Positions 7,763-15,799 of a stretch of 64,000 nt of DNA are shown piece by piece. Every line of letters begins with the position of its first letter. Within the stretch, counting starts at the first letter, position 1. Both the position numbers and the translations under genes were made by a program. The notes under the pieces were generated by a model. It was not told the DNA's origin and made no database searches. It saw only the letters and a list, made by a program, of their open reading frames with translations. Origin of the DNA: Burkholderia sp. WSM2230 (GTDB lineage Bacteria; Pseudomonadota; Gammaproteobacteria; Burkholderiales; Burkholderiaceae); contig NZ_AXAJ01000003.1 in the NCBI RefSeq assembly GCF_000472445.1, positions 310,159 to 374,158 on the forward strand. Reading direction: 5' to 3'.

Positions 7763-7897
7763 ATGGGCGTCGTCTCGCACGACCGCGAGTTCGTGAGCGG
7801 CCTGGCCAACCGCATCATCGAAGTGAAGACGGATGGCACGCTGAATGACTTCGGCGGCAATTACGAGGACTTTCTGGCGAGCCAGGGCGTGCAGTAA
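7763..7897 (+). pseudogene. 3' fragment of an ABC-F ATPase gene (YbiT-like), the integration target
   Basis: The frame reads [19 protein letters not shown], then [17 protein letters not shown] and ends at TAA 7895-7897. This is the end of an ABC-F family ATPase: H-loop SHDREF followed by the C-terminal GNYEDYL segment of YbiT-type proteins. An in-frame TGA at 7760-7762 separates it from element DNA, so only 44 codons remain. The natural terminator follows. The 5' part of the gene is expected at the far left end of the element, outside the window, where the element may supply a substitute 3' end. Confidence 0.85.
7766..7790. other. Probable attachment-site junction (attR/attL)
   Basis: Element sequence changes to ABC-F coding sequence at about 7766-7775, within the codons for VSHDRE. 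The conserved H-loop region is a plausible att core. I searched the window by eye for a second copy near the integrases and at the left edge and found none, so the partner site should lie left of base 1. Confidence 0.5.
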
Positions 7898-7934
7898 AGC
7901 CCGCTGGCCGGAGCAGATCCGGTTCACGAAACGC

Positions 7935-7964
7935 AAAGCCCGCTTCTCCGAGGCGGGCTTTTTT
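7935..7964 (+). terminator. Intrinsic terminator of the ABC-F gene
   Basis: A perfect 9-bp stem AAAGCCCGC/GCGGGCTTT (7935-7943 and 7953-7961) with a 9-nt loop is followed by a T-run. It lies 37 nt behind the ABC-F stop codon. Confidence 0.85.
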
Positions 7965-8060
7965 CATGGTGCCGGCCTCGCACGCGCCCGAGGCACCCGA
8001 GCCGTTGCCCCACGCTGGTTAGAATAGAACAACCAACATCCGAAGCAGGGGCCGATCATC

Positions 8061-9485
8061 ATGAAGACCTACGACAAACTCTATATCGACGGCAAATGGA
8101 TCGCGCCGTGCGGCACCGGCACGATCGACGTGATCGACTCCGGCACCGAGCAGGTCATGGGACGCATTCCCGAAGGCGTCGAGGCCGACGCCGAAAGCGC
8201 AATCGCGGCCGCGCGCGTGGCCTTCGACGGCTGGGCCGCGACGCCCGCCGCGGAGCGCGGCGATTATCTGGAGCGCATTGCGGCGAACCTGAAAGCACGC
8301 ACCGACGAACTGGCCGGGTTGATCGCAGGCGAAGTCGGCATGCCGGTGAAGCTCGCGCGCGCGATTCAGGTGGGCAGTCCCGTCTACAACTGGAGCGCGT
8401 ACGCGGAACTCGCAAAGAGCTTCGAGTTCGAGAAGCGCGTCGGCAATTCGCTCGTCGTGCGCGAGCCGGTCGGCGTGGTCGCAGCAATCACGCCGTGGAA
8501 CTACCCGCTCAATCAGATCACGCTGAAGGTCGCGGCGGCGCTCGCGGCTGGTTGCACGGTAGTGCTCAAGCCATCCGAGATCGCGCCGCTCAATGCGTTC
8601 GTGCTGGCCGAGGCGATTCACGAAGCCGGGCTGCCCGCCGGCGTGTTCAATCTCGTGAGCGGTTATGGGCCGGTGGTCGGTGAAGTGCTGGCGAGCCATC
8701 CATCGGTCGATATGGTGTCGTTCACGGGCTCGACTCGCGCGGGCAAGCGCGTGTCCGAGCTGGCGTCGGCGACTATCAAGCGTGTCGCGCTCGAACTGGG
8801 CGGCAAGTCGGCGTCCGTCATTCTCGACGACGCCGATTTCGCCGCCGCCGTCAAAGGCACGGTCAGCGCATGCTTTCTGAACTCGGGGCAGACCTGCTCC
8901 GCGCACACGCGCATGCTGGTGCCCGAGGCGCGCTACGACGAAGCCCGCTCGCTTGCGAAACAGGCGGCCGAAAGCTATGCCCCTGGCGATCCGCGCGATG
9001 AAAAAACGCGTCTCGGACCGCTCGCGTCCGCCGCGCAGCAAGCGCGCGTGCAGCAGTACATCGCGAAGGGCATCGAGGAGGGTGCCGAACTGGTGACGGG
9101 CGGCGCGGGACTGCCCGGCGGCGTGTCGAAAGGCTTCTTCGTCAAGCCGACGGTGTTCGGCCGCGTCCATCCGAAGGCGACGATCGCGCAAGAGGAAATC
9201 TTCGGCCCGGTGCTGTCCATTCTGACCTACAAAGACGAAGAGGAAGCGATTCGGATTGCCAACGATTCGCCATACGGACTCGGCGGCGCGGTGTGGGCGG
9301 GCAGCGACGAGCGCGCACGCGGCGTCGCGCGCCGCATGCGCACGGGCCAGGTGGACATCAACGGCGGCGCGTGGAATATGGCGGCGCCGTTCGGCGGCTT
9401 CAAGCAATCGGGCTTTGGACGCGAGAACGGCGTCTATGGCCTCGAGGAATATCTCGAGTTCAAGTCGATGCAATTCAAAGTCTGA
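8061..9485 (+). CDS. NAD(P)+-dependent aldehyde dehydrogenase
   Basis: A 474-aa member of the ALDH superfamily, oxidising an aldehyde to the carboxylate; the substrate cannot be read from sequence. Visible features are TPWNYP with catalytic Asn (about N147), the cofactor loop FTGSTRAG, general base Glu in ELGGKS (about E245), nucleophile Cys in NSGQTCSA (about C279) and the late EEIFGPV motif. Length is normal for a cytosolic ALDH. It starts at ATG 8061 and stands alone, with a long hairpin downstream before the next gene. It resembles broad-substrate or semialdehyde dehydrogenases of proteobacterial catabolism. Confidence 0.9.
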   Translation: MKTYDKLYIDGKWIAPCGTGTIDVIDSGTEQVMGRIPEGVEADAESAIAAARVAFDGWAATPAAERGDYLERIAANLKARTDELAGLIAGEVGMPVKLARAIQVGSPVYNWSAYAELAKSFEFEKRVGNSLVVREPVGVVAAITPWNYPLNQITLKVAAALAAGCTVVLKPSEIAPLNAFVLAEAIHEAGLPAGVFNLVSGYGPVVGEVLASHPSVDMVSFTGSTRAGKRVSELASATIKRVALELGGKSASVILDDADFAAAVKGTVSACFLNSGQTCSAHTRMLVPEARYDEARSLAKQAAESYAPGDPRDEKTRLGPLASAAQQARVQQYIAKGIEEGAELVTGGAGLPGGVSKGFFVKPTVFGRVHPKATIAQEEIFGPVLSILTYKDEEEAIRIANDSPYGLGGAVWAGSDERARGVARRMRTGQVDINGGAWNMAAPFGGFKQSGFGRENGVYGLEEYLEFKSMQFKV

Positions 9486-9566
9486 TAAGGATGACCGGCG
9501 TCAACCTTCACGCAGATGCGGCGAGCCCATTCGCGCGCAGCTTGATCTGACGCAACTCCGGCCGCG

Positions 9567-9608
9567 CCCGACGGACGATTATCCACGCTTCGATAATCGT
9601 CCGTCGGG
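9567..9608. promoter_or_regulatory. Perfect 17-bp inverted repeat abutting a start codon
   Basis: Arms CCCGACGGACGATTATC (9567-9583) and GATAATCGTCCGTCGGG (9592-9608) are perfectly complementary around an 8-nt loop, CACGCTTC. The structure ends 6 nt before ATG 9615. There is no T-run as in a terminator, and no Shine-Dalgarno sequence between it and the ATG. It could be an operator or an RNA hairpin controlling translation of the next gene. Confidence 0.75.
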
Positions 9609-9614
9609 TACGTC

Positions 9615-10805
9615 ATGCTTCACTCTCATTCGTTCTCTCCGCTAGTCATCCGCGGCCGCTCGTTACTGCCGATCGTGCAGGGCGGCATGGGCGTCGGCAT
9701 TTCGGCGCACCGTCTCGCCGGCAGCGTTGCGCGCGAGGGCGCGCTCGGCACCATCGCGAGCATCGACCTGCGCCATCACCATCCTGACCTCGTCGAACTC
9801 TGCCGGCAGTCGCCCGACCGCGCCACGCTCGAACAGGCGAACCTCACGGCGCTCGCGCGCGAAATCCAGGCGGCAAAGAAGCTCAGCGAAGGCCGCGGCA
9901 TGATCGCCGTCAACGTGATGAAGGCGGTCAGCGCGCAGGCGGATTATGTGCGCGTCGCCTGCGAAAGCGGCGCCGACGCCATTGTGATGGGCGCAGGCCT
10001 GCCGCTTGATCTGCCGGAGATGACGCAAGGCCACGACATTGCGCTGATCCCAATCCTGTCGGACAGCCGTGGCGTCGCGCTCGTGCTGAAGAAGTGGATG
10101 AAGAAGGGCCGCTTGCCCGACGCGGTGGTGATCGAGCATCCGGCGCATGCCGGCGGCCATCTCGGCGTCACGAACATCGCCGACATGAACGATCAGCGCT
10201 TTGACTTCATGCGCATCCTCGAGGAACTGGAGGCCGTGTTTGCCTCGCTCGGGCTCGATCGCAAAGAGGTGCCGCTGGTCCTCGCGGGCGGTATCAATAG
10301 CCATGAGGCCGTGCGCGCGCTGCTGAACGCAGGCGCGAGCGGTGTGCAGCTCGGCACGCCGTTCGCCGTGACCGAGGAAGGCGACGCGCATCCGAACTTC
10401 AAGCGCGTTCTGGCTGAGGCCGCGCCGGAAGACATCGTCGAGTTCGTCAGCGTGACCGGCTTGCCCGCGCGCGCCGTGAAAACGCCGTGGCTCACGCGCT
10501 ATCTGCGCCACGAGGCGCGTATTCGCGAGAAGGTCGGCGCGCTCAGACATGCGTGCCCGACCGCGCTCGAGTGCCTGAGCGTATGCGGCTTGCGCGACGG
10601 CGTCGAGAAGTTCGGACATTTCTGCATCGACACGCGGCTTGCCGCGGCGTTGCGCGGCGACGTGGCGAACGGGCTGTTTTTCCGCGGCAAGGAAGCGCTG
10701 CCGTTCGGCTCGGCGATTCGCAGCGTGCACGACCTGATCGAACTGCTGCTGACCGGCGTGGCGCGACCGGCTGTCGCAGGACGTTGGGCGTTTTCGCTCG
10801 GTTGA
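9615..10805 (+). CDS. Nitronate monooxygenase / FabK-like flavoprotein
   Basis: A 396-aa TIM-barrel flavoprotein of the 2-nitropropane dioxygenase family, predicted to bind FMN. Visible features are the early PIVQGGMGVGISAHRLAG motif, the FMN-binding Gly-rich IEHPAHAGGHLG with catalytic His, and LAGGINSHEAVRALLNAGASGVQLGTPF. Members oxidise nitronates or act as flavin reductases. ATG 9615 follows a perfect 17-bp hairpin and has no recognisable Shine-Dalgarno. The C-terminal ~90 residues contain several Cys (CPTALECLSVCGL), an extension known in some family members. It is monocistronic as far as can be seen. Confidence 0.85.
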   Translation: MLHSHSFSPLVIRGRSLLPIVQGGMGVGISAHRLAGSVAREGALGTIASIDLRHHHPDLVELCRQSPDRATLEQANLTALAREIQAAKKLSEGRGMIAVNVMKAVSAQADYVRVACESGADAIVMGAGLPLDLPEMTQGHDIALIPILSDSRGVALVLKKWMKKGRLPDAVVIEHPAHAGGHLGVTNIADMNDQRFDFMRILEELEAVFASLGLDRKEVPLVLAGGINSHEAVRALLNAGASGVQLGTPFAVTEEGDAHPNFKRVLAEAAPEDIVEFVSVTGLPARAVKTPWLTRYLRHEARIREKVGALRHACPTALECLSVCGLRDGVEKFGHFCIDTRLAAALRGDVANGLFFRGKEALPFGSAIRSVHDLIELLLTGVARPAVAGRWAFSLG

Positions 10806-10877
10806 TGCGAGTCAAACTGTCGCGCGGCCTAAGCTTCGACAATCCCCGCACATCATCAATAAACGGGGAAGGGAAAA

Positions 10878-11534
10878 ATGAAACTCTCGCTCAGTAACAC
10901 GATCAGGGCCGCCGCAATTGCATCGGCGCTGCTTTGCGGGGCCGCGCTGAGCGCGCCTGCACATGCTGCCGCCGAAGACTCGATGAGCGGCATCCACGCC
11001 GGCGACGTGCTGGTGCGTCTGCGCGCAATCAGCATCATGCCGAGCGTCTCGACGACGGGAACGCTGTCGACACTGAACACGGACGTGAACAACGCGACGG
11101 TGCCGGAGCTCGATCTGACCTACATGATTCGCGACAATCTCGGCGTCGAACTGATTCTCGGCACTTCGCGCCATCAGCTCACGTCGAGCATCGGCGGGTT
11201 GGGCGGCGTGAACGTCCTGCCGCCCACGTTGCTGCTGCAATACCACTTCAATCACGCCGGGCGCGTGCGTCCCTATGTCGGCGCGGGCATGAACTACACG
11301 CTGTTCTACAACAATGGGCTGCACGCCGGCGCTCAGCCGGTGTCGATCCGCAATCACAGCTTCGGTCCGGCGCTGCAGGCAGGCGTGGACGTGCAGGTGA
11401 CAAAGACGCTGTTCGTCAATGCGGACATCAAGAAAATCTGGATGCACACGGACGCATCGCTCGGCGGGCAGGCGCTCGGCCGCGTGAGCATCGATCCGGT
11501 GGTGGTGGGGCTTGGCGTCGGCATGCGCTTCTGA
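10878..11534 (+). CDS. ompW: OmpW family outer membrane beta-barrel protein
   Basis: A 218-aa precursor. A signal peptide of about 30 residues (basic MKLSLSNTIR, hydrophobic core, APAHA cleavage region) precedes an eight-stranded barrel recognisable from GIHAGDVLVRLRA, VPELDLTYMI-DNLGVELILGTS, VRPYVGAGMNYTLF and terminal VVVGLGVGMRF ending in Phe. OmpW proteins form narrow hydrophobic channels in the outer membrane. GGGGAAGGG before ATG 10878 is the ribosome binding site. It stands alone. Confidence 0.9.
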   Translation: MKLSLSNTIRAAAIASALLCGAALSAPAHAAAEDSMSGIHAGDVLVRLRAISIMPSVSTTGTLSTLNTDVNNATVPELDLTYMIRDNLGVELILGTSRHQLTSSIGGLGGVNVLPPTLLLQYHFNHAGRVRPYVGAGMNYTLFYNNGLHAGAQPVSIRNHSFGPALQAGVDVQVTKTLFVNADIKKIWMHTDASLGGQALGRVSIDPVVVGLGVGMRF

Positions 11535-11570
11535 GCAGTGACCCGGCGCATGGAGTAAGCGGCTTCGCAG

Positions 11571-11592
11571 GGGTGTCCGAGCGGACGCCCTT
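11571..11592 (+). terminator. Hairpin behind ompW
   Basis: GGGTGTCC (11571-11578) can pair with GGACGCCC (11583-11590) over a 4-nt GAGC loop with one G-T pair. Only a short TT follows. It lies between the convergent ompW and DUF1289 genes. Confidence 0.4.
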
Positions 11593-11601
11593 GCAATTCG
11601 C

Positions 11602-11805
11602 TCAAAGCTTGTCGTTCTGAAAGCGCATGGCAGTGCCTTCCTGCTCGATGCGCGTCCACACGGCGCGCTTTTCTTCGTCGCTCAGGAACACCCAGTTCGA
11701 CACCTCGCCGGCCGTGCGGCCGCAGCCTTTGCAGACCTCGTCGAAAAGTGTCGAGCACACGCCAATGCATGGGCTGTCGGGAAGAGCGTGGAGATTGGAA
11801 GCCAT
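11602..11805 (-). CDS. DUF1289 domain protein, 67 aa
   Basis: A small cytosolic protein with the family's four-Cys signature, SPCIGVC at residues ~11-17 followed by CKGCGRT, suggesting a bound metal. It continues with the typical E-SNW-L-EEKRAVW-RI helical tail. Family function is not established. Starts at ATG 11805 and converges on ompW. Confidence 0.85.
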   Translation of the reverse strand: MASNLHALPDSPCIGVCSTLFDEVCKGCGRTAGEVSNWVFLSDEEKRAVWTRIEQEGTAMRFQNDKL

Positions 11806-11870
11806 CTTGAACCTTGCAGCAGAAAAGCGGAGTGCCGCTATGTTAACCGATACGCGGCGCGAGCCTGCTC

Positions 11871-11894
11871 GAGTCTCGAGTCTCGAGTCTCGGG
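11871..11894. repeat. Short tandem repeat, 7-bp unit
   Basis: About three copies of TCGAGTC occur in the 131-bp gap between the DUF1289 gene start and the pldA stop codon. No gene is visible in the gap. Confidence 0.7.
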
Positions 11895-11936
11895 TCGGGC
11901 GGCGAGGCCGGCCGCGCTGCTACGCGCCCGGCGGTT

Positions 11937-13313
11937 TCATCGCGCAATGCTGTAGCCGATCCGCGCCATCCAGTGCTGACGGTTGTTGTAGTCGAGCAGG
12001 TCCTCGCCGTAGCCGTTGAAATAGCCGATCCACAGATAGCCGCCCCACGCGCTGCCGAGCAGCTTCGCGAGCGGATAGGTCAATTGCGTGTCGACGCTGC
12101 CGTACCAGTGCTTCGTGCCTTTGCGCAGCGTGGTCGCCAGTTGCCAGCCGTCCGGGCTGCCGTATTTGACGAGCAGGTCCACATAGCCCCGATAATCCGC
12201 AATGTCGGGGTTGTTTTTTTTGCCGAGATAGTAGTAGATCTTCGGCGACACCGTCAGATGATTCGCTGTCAGATCGCCGAATTCCCACGTCGGGCGGATA
12301 AACGGCATGTTGATGCTGCGCGAATCGTTTCCTCCCTTGCCGTTCGATTCATGCGCAATGCCGGCCGCGAAACCCATCCGCGTAAAGAACGGACTGCGCC
12401 AGCCGGTGTCCGGCACGTAGTAGAACAGCTGCGGCGAGTATGTCGTGTCGCGGAACGGCCGCGAGTCGGCGGAAAGATCCCATACCGATGTCTGCGTGTA
12501 CGCGAAGTACAGGTTGTCCGTGAAGGCTTTGGAGCGCAGGTCGTCCGGGATGCGCAGGCGATACTTGAAGCTCAGCTGCAACCGCGCATTGGTGTCGCCG
12601 TTGTGGCCGGCGGCGATATACATCGGCTCGTAATAGGAGACGTGCGCGAGGACGCCGCGTCCGGTCGTCAACAACGAGTCTCCGGGCGGCGCGATCGCGT
12701 CGCCCGACGGACCGTCGAGCGCGGCCGCCGTCGCAGCGGCCTGCGCGGGCGTGCTGGCCTTGCTCTCGCTGCGCTCGGCCTGAGCGATCGCATCCTGTTC
12801 GGGGCCGCGATTGATCACGACGAGCGCCGGCGAAGCGTCGAAGCCAACTGGGTCGATGCGTACTTCGCCGCGCGCCGATTCCGGCCAGGGCGTGGTGAAG
12901 CGCACCTTGCGGAACTGGCCCGGCCGCAGACGCAGCGTGTCGGGCACGCCCGCTTCGCGCGCGAGTTCCAGCGGCCGCGGAGATTGCTCGCCGCCGCTCA
13001 GATTCACGCGCAAGGTCTGGGGCACGGTGACGGTCAGAGGAACCGCGTCGTCGGCGGAATAGAGCAGGGTGATCTGCAGCGGCTCATTGGCCGCGGCGAT
13101 GCGCGCGGGCTGCAGCATGGCGACCGTGGCGGCTGCCTCGCCGGAGACCGCGCACAAGGCCAGTACCGCAACGGCGCGTGCGAGCTTGCTGCGGTTCCGG
13201 TTCCGGTTCCGGTTCCGGTAGCCGGGCGGGCGGCGCTGCGTCGTGGACGTACGATGGGTGAAGCAATCGAAAGTAGCGGTAAGGAACGCGAGGCAGAAAG
13301 CAGCAAGAGGCAT
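11937..13313 (-). CDS. pldA: Outer membrane phospholipase A
   Basis: Calcium-dependent outer-membrane phospholipase A, hydrolysing acyl chains from phospholipids. The catalytic block GIAHESNGKGG shows the HxSNG signature (His, Ser) with the downstream Asn, followed by beta-strand-rich barrel sequence (WEFGDL, VSPKIYYYL, LVKYGSPDGW, TQLTYPLAK, WIGYFNGYGEDLLDYN) ending near the C-terminus. The 458-aa frame is longer than enterobacterial PldA because of an extra N-terminal domain of about 180 residues. The N-terminus is odd: a hydrophobic stretch, then an (Arg-Asn)n run encoded by a hexamer repeat, then a second, signal-like hydrophobic segment. The start at 13313 is therefore uncertain. Confidence 0.85.
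   Translation of the reverse strand: MPLAAFCLAFLTATFDCFTHRTSTTQRRPPGYRNRNRNRNRSKLARAVAVLALCAVSGEAAATVAMLQPARIAAANEPLQITLLYSADDAVPLTVTVPQTLRVNLSGGEQSPRPLELAREAGVPDTLRLRPGQFRKVRFTTPWPESARGEVRIDPVGFDASPALVVINRGPEQDAIAQAERSESKASTPAQAAATAAALDGPSGDAIAPPGDSLLTTGRGVLAHVSYYEPMYIAAGHNGDTNARLQLSFKYRLRIPDDLRSKAFTDNLYFAYTQTSVWDLSADSRPFRDTTYSPQLFYYVPDTGWRSPFFTRMGFAAGIAHESNGKGGNDSRSINMPFIRPTWEFGDLTANHLTVSPKIYYYLGKKNNPDIADYRGYVDLLVKYGSPDGWQLATTLRKGTKHWYGSVDTQLTYPLAKLLGSAWGGYLWIGYFNGYGEDLLDYNNRQHWMARIGYSIAR
13193..13218. repeat. Hexanucleotide repeat inside pldA
   Basis: Four copies of GGTTCC (plus GG) encode Arg-Asn repeats on the minus strand, directly before the second hydrophobic segment of the PldA precursor. 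Unit gain or loss would keep the frame but change the basic n-region length. Confidence 0.85.
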
Positions 13314-13613
13314 GGGCTATCGTCCAGGAGCGAGGGCTGCGAGGCAAACGGCGCGACGCGTGTCGGGTGAAGTTATGCACGATGCATCGCATCGCATTGC
13401 CTCGCCGTCTTGGGGGCGAGACGCTTGCAGATGCAAAACTCGGTGGCGGAGAATGGCCGCCGCGACTCCGCGCGCAGCCATGTAGATCACGGCAGCAGGT
13501 GGCGGCGCAGCAGCGCTCAGTCGCGCGGCGCAAACTTCGAGACTAAAAGAATATTTACAAGTTCACTGCAACCGCAGCCGAAACCGTAGCAGCGGTCGCT
13601 TGAGCCGGCCGCC
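13314..13613. other. Intergenic region between pldA and mntH
   Basis: About 300 bp lie between the pldA start and the mntH stop, both on the minus strand. I see no convincing gene. The reading frames are Arg-rich shadows. It must carry the pldA promoter, but no clear -35/-10 pair was identified. Confidence 0.5.
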
Positions 13614-14909
13614 TCAATCGCCGAATGCGACCTGCCACAGCAGCGCGCCGTTGAGCATGATGATGAAACTTGCGGACATCCACGCCAGCACCAGCGGCAC
13701 GCCGTGCACGCGCCAGTCGCGCATCAGGCGGGCGTCGGACGCATAGCGGATCAGCGGCACTACGGCGAGCGGCAATTGCAGACTCAGCACCACCTGGCTT
13801 GCGACCAGCAACTGATTCGAGCCTTCCTGGCCGAACATCGTCACGGCTACGAGGGCCGGTCCGATCGCGAGTGCGCGCGTGAGCAGCGCGCGCTTCCAGC
13901 GCGGCAGCCGCAATTGCAGAAAGCCTTCCATTACCGCCTGGCCCGCCAGCGTGCCCGTCACGGTCGCGCTCAGGCCGCAGGCGAGCAGTGCCGCTGCGAA
14001 CAGAATGCCGGCCCAGCGTGTGCCGACGAGCGGCGCGATCAGACGATGCGCGTCCGCGAGATCCGTGACGTCGCGGTGACCGCTCGAATAGAACACAGCC
14101 GCCGCGACGATCAGCAGTGCGGCATTGATCACGAAAGCAAAGAGAAGCGAGCCGATGGTGTCGATATTGACAACGTGCAACGCGGCCCGGATCTGCGCGT
14201 CGCTGCTGTCGGGCGCATGGTGCTTGACGAGCGACGAGTGCAGATAGAGATTGTGCGGCATTACCGTCGCGCCGACGATGCCCGCCGCGAGCCATAGCAT
14301 GCCCGCATTGCGCAGCAGTGCCGGGCTCGGCGCGGTGCCGGCCAGCGCGGCATGCCAGTCGGGCCGCGCGAGCGCCAGTTCGATCACGAAGCACAGACCG
14401 ACGAAACCGATCAGCGACGCGATCACCGCTTCCAGCTTGCGGCCGCCTTTCTGCTGGAGCGCGAGCAGCGCGAACGTGCATACCGCCGACATCAGCACGC
14501 CCACGGTCAGCGAGACGCTCAGCAGCAGTTGCAGCGCGACGGCGCTACCGACCACCTCGGCGACGTCGCAGGCGATGATCGCGACCTCGCTGGTGAGCCA
14601 CAGAAAGATCGTGCGGCGGGGCCCGGAGCGCTCGCGGCAGACCTGCGCGAGGTCGCGCCCTGTCACGACGCCGAGCCGTGACGACAGCCATTGCAGCAGC
14701 ATCGCCATCAGGCTGGAAAGCACCACCATGCCGAGCAGCTTGTAGCCGTAGCCGGCGCCCGCGCCGAGCGCCGTCGCCCAATTGCCGGGATCGATATAGC
14801 CGACGGCGATCAGCGCACCCGCGCCGACGAACGAGAACCAGTGCGCCGGTCCTCCTTCGGGTAGACGCCGACGGCGGTTTGGGCGCAGCGCGAACGGATT
14901 GGTGTTCAT
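13614..14909 (-). CDS. mntH: Nramp-family divalent metal (Mn2+/Fe2+) transporter
   Basis: A proton-coupled Mn(II)/Fe(II) importer of the inner membrane. It has 431 aa with about 11 membrane segments and the two metal-site motifs: DPGN (residues ~40-43, TM1) and MPHN (residues ~217-220, TM6). The usual ATG is at 14909, with only a weak upstream purine stretch. No MntR-type box or manganese riboswitch was recognised upstream. Instead, the upstream region contains a long array of 9- and 10-bp tandem repeats. Confidence 0.93.
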   Translation of the reverse strand: MNTNPFALRPNRRRRLPEGGPAHWFSFVGAGALIAVGYIDPGNWATALGAGAGYGYKLLGMVVLSSLMAMLLQWLSSRLGVVTGRDLAQVCRERSGPRRTIFLWLTSEVAIIACDVAEVVGSAVALQLLLSVSLTVGVLMSAVCTFALLALQQKGGRKLEAVIASLIGFVGLCFVIELALARPDWHAALAGTAPSPALLRNAGMLWLAAGIVGATVMPHNLYLHSSLVKHHAPDSSDAQIRAALHVVNIDTIGSLLFAFVINAALLIVAAAVFYSSGHRDVTDLADAHRLIAPLVGTRWAGILFAAALLACGLSATVTGTLAGQAVMEGFLQLRLPRWKRALLTRALAIGPALVAVTMFGQEGSNQLLVASQVVLSLQLPLAVVPLIRYASDARLMRDWRVHGVPLVLAWMSASFIIMLNGALLWQVAFGD

Positions 14910-15076
14910 GGGTGCCTGAGGTCAAAGACTGCCTGATTCCGCAAGGCCTGTGCCCGGCGGAGGGGCGGCAGCCGTGAGTCGCGGGGACGTGGGCAGATGG
15001 TATGCGCTGTGTTTTCGCTGGGCGGGGGCGGGCGGCCAGGTACGAGCTGGGCGACCAAGCCACGCCGACAGCGACC

Positions 15077-15228
15077 GAGCCGACGGAGCCGACGGAGCCG
15101 ACGGAGCTGGCCGAGCTGGCCGAGCTGACCGAGCTGACCGAGCCGCACCGACACTGACCGAGCCGCACCGACACCGACCGACACCGACCGACACCGACCG
15201 GCACCGACCGACACCGACCGACACCGAC
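15077..15228. repeat. Composite tandem array, 9-bp then 10-bp units
   Basis: 9-bp units come first: GAGCCGACG x3, GAGCTGGCC x2, GAGCTGACC x2, GAGCCGCAC. An 11-bp interruption and one more GAGCCGCAC follow, then 10-bp units CGACACCGAC (six copies, one with a G variant) to 15228. The array lies in the 890-bp gap between mntH and the polyamine operon; apart from it and the promoter at 15585, I see no gene in 14910-15799. Confidence 0.9.
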
Positions 15229-15584
15229 CGACATGGGAACCGAGCCCGCGCCCCCGTCACCGGTGGGCGGTTGTCAGCTATTGTGCTCCGTCGCCGGGCA
15301 TCGTGTTGGCTTGGGACGTCGGCTTGTGGCTTGCTCGAAGCGCGCTTGATGCGTTCTCGAGGCCTGCCTGACCCCTGTTTGAATCCTGCTCGAAGCCCGC
15401 TCAAAGCGCGAATGGACCCTGCATGGGAACCCCGCGCAAAGCCAGACCGTTCAGCGCACAGCCTGGCTCGCCCACCCCAACACACAGTCAACCACACCGC
15501 CAACCCCGAACCCCGGCCAGGCAGCCGGCGCCGTCGCTCATCACCGCCCCGTCATCGTCCTGCTTCCCGGGGGTTTTTTTCAGG

Positions 15585-15612
15585 TAGACACGCGCCCATA
15601 ACCCGCTAAAAT
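15585..15612 (+). promoter_or_regulatory. Sigma-70-type promoter of the polyamine transport operon
   Basis: TAGACA (15585-15590) and TAAAAT (15607-15612) each match consensus at five of six positions with a 16-bp spacer. They lie 188 bp upstream of the first gene's ATG. Just downstream, TTGCGCG/CGCGCAA (15651-15687) forms an inverted repeat flanking a T-run. Confidence 0.55.
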
Positions 15613-15799
15613 TGCGCCCATTTTCCGCCTGCGCGGCTTACGCTGTACCGTTTGCGCGACACTGCGGCATTTTTTTTGGACCGCGCAATAATTGATGGTA
15701 GTTTTCGGGTTTTTCAGGGGAGCCGCAAGCGCAGCATCGGCGCTGCGTCGCGGCGTGCGTGAGGACGGCCGGCTCGGACCGGTCAGATCGGAGAACGGG

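Noticed and set aside
7730..7936. N-terminal extension of integrase 2
   Set aside because: It is the antisense of the ABC-F fragment; ATG 7729 has a good ribosome binding site.
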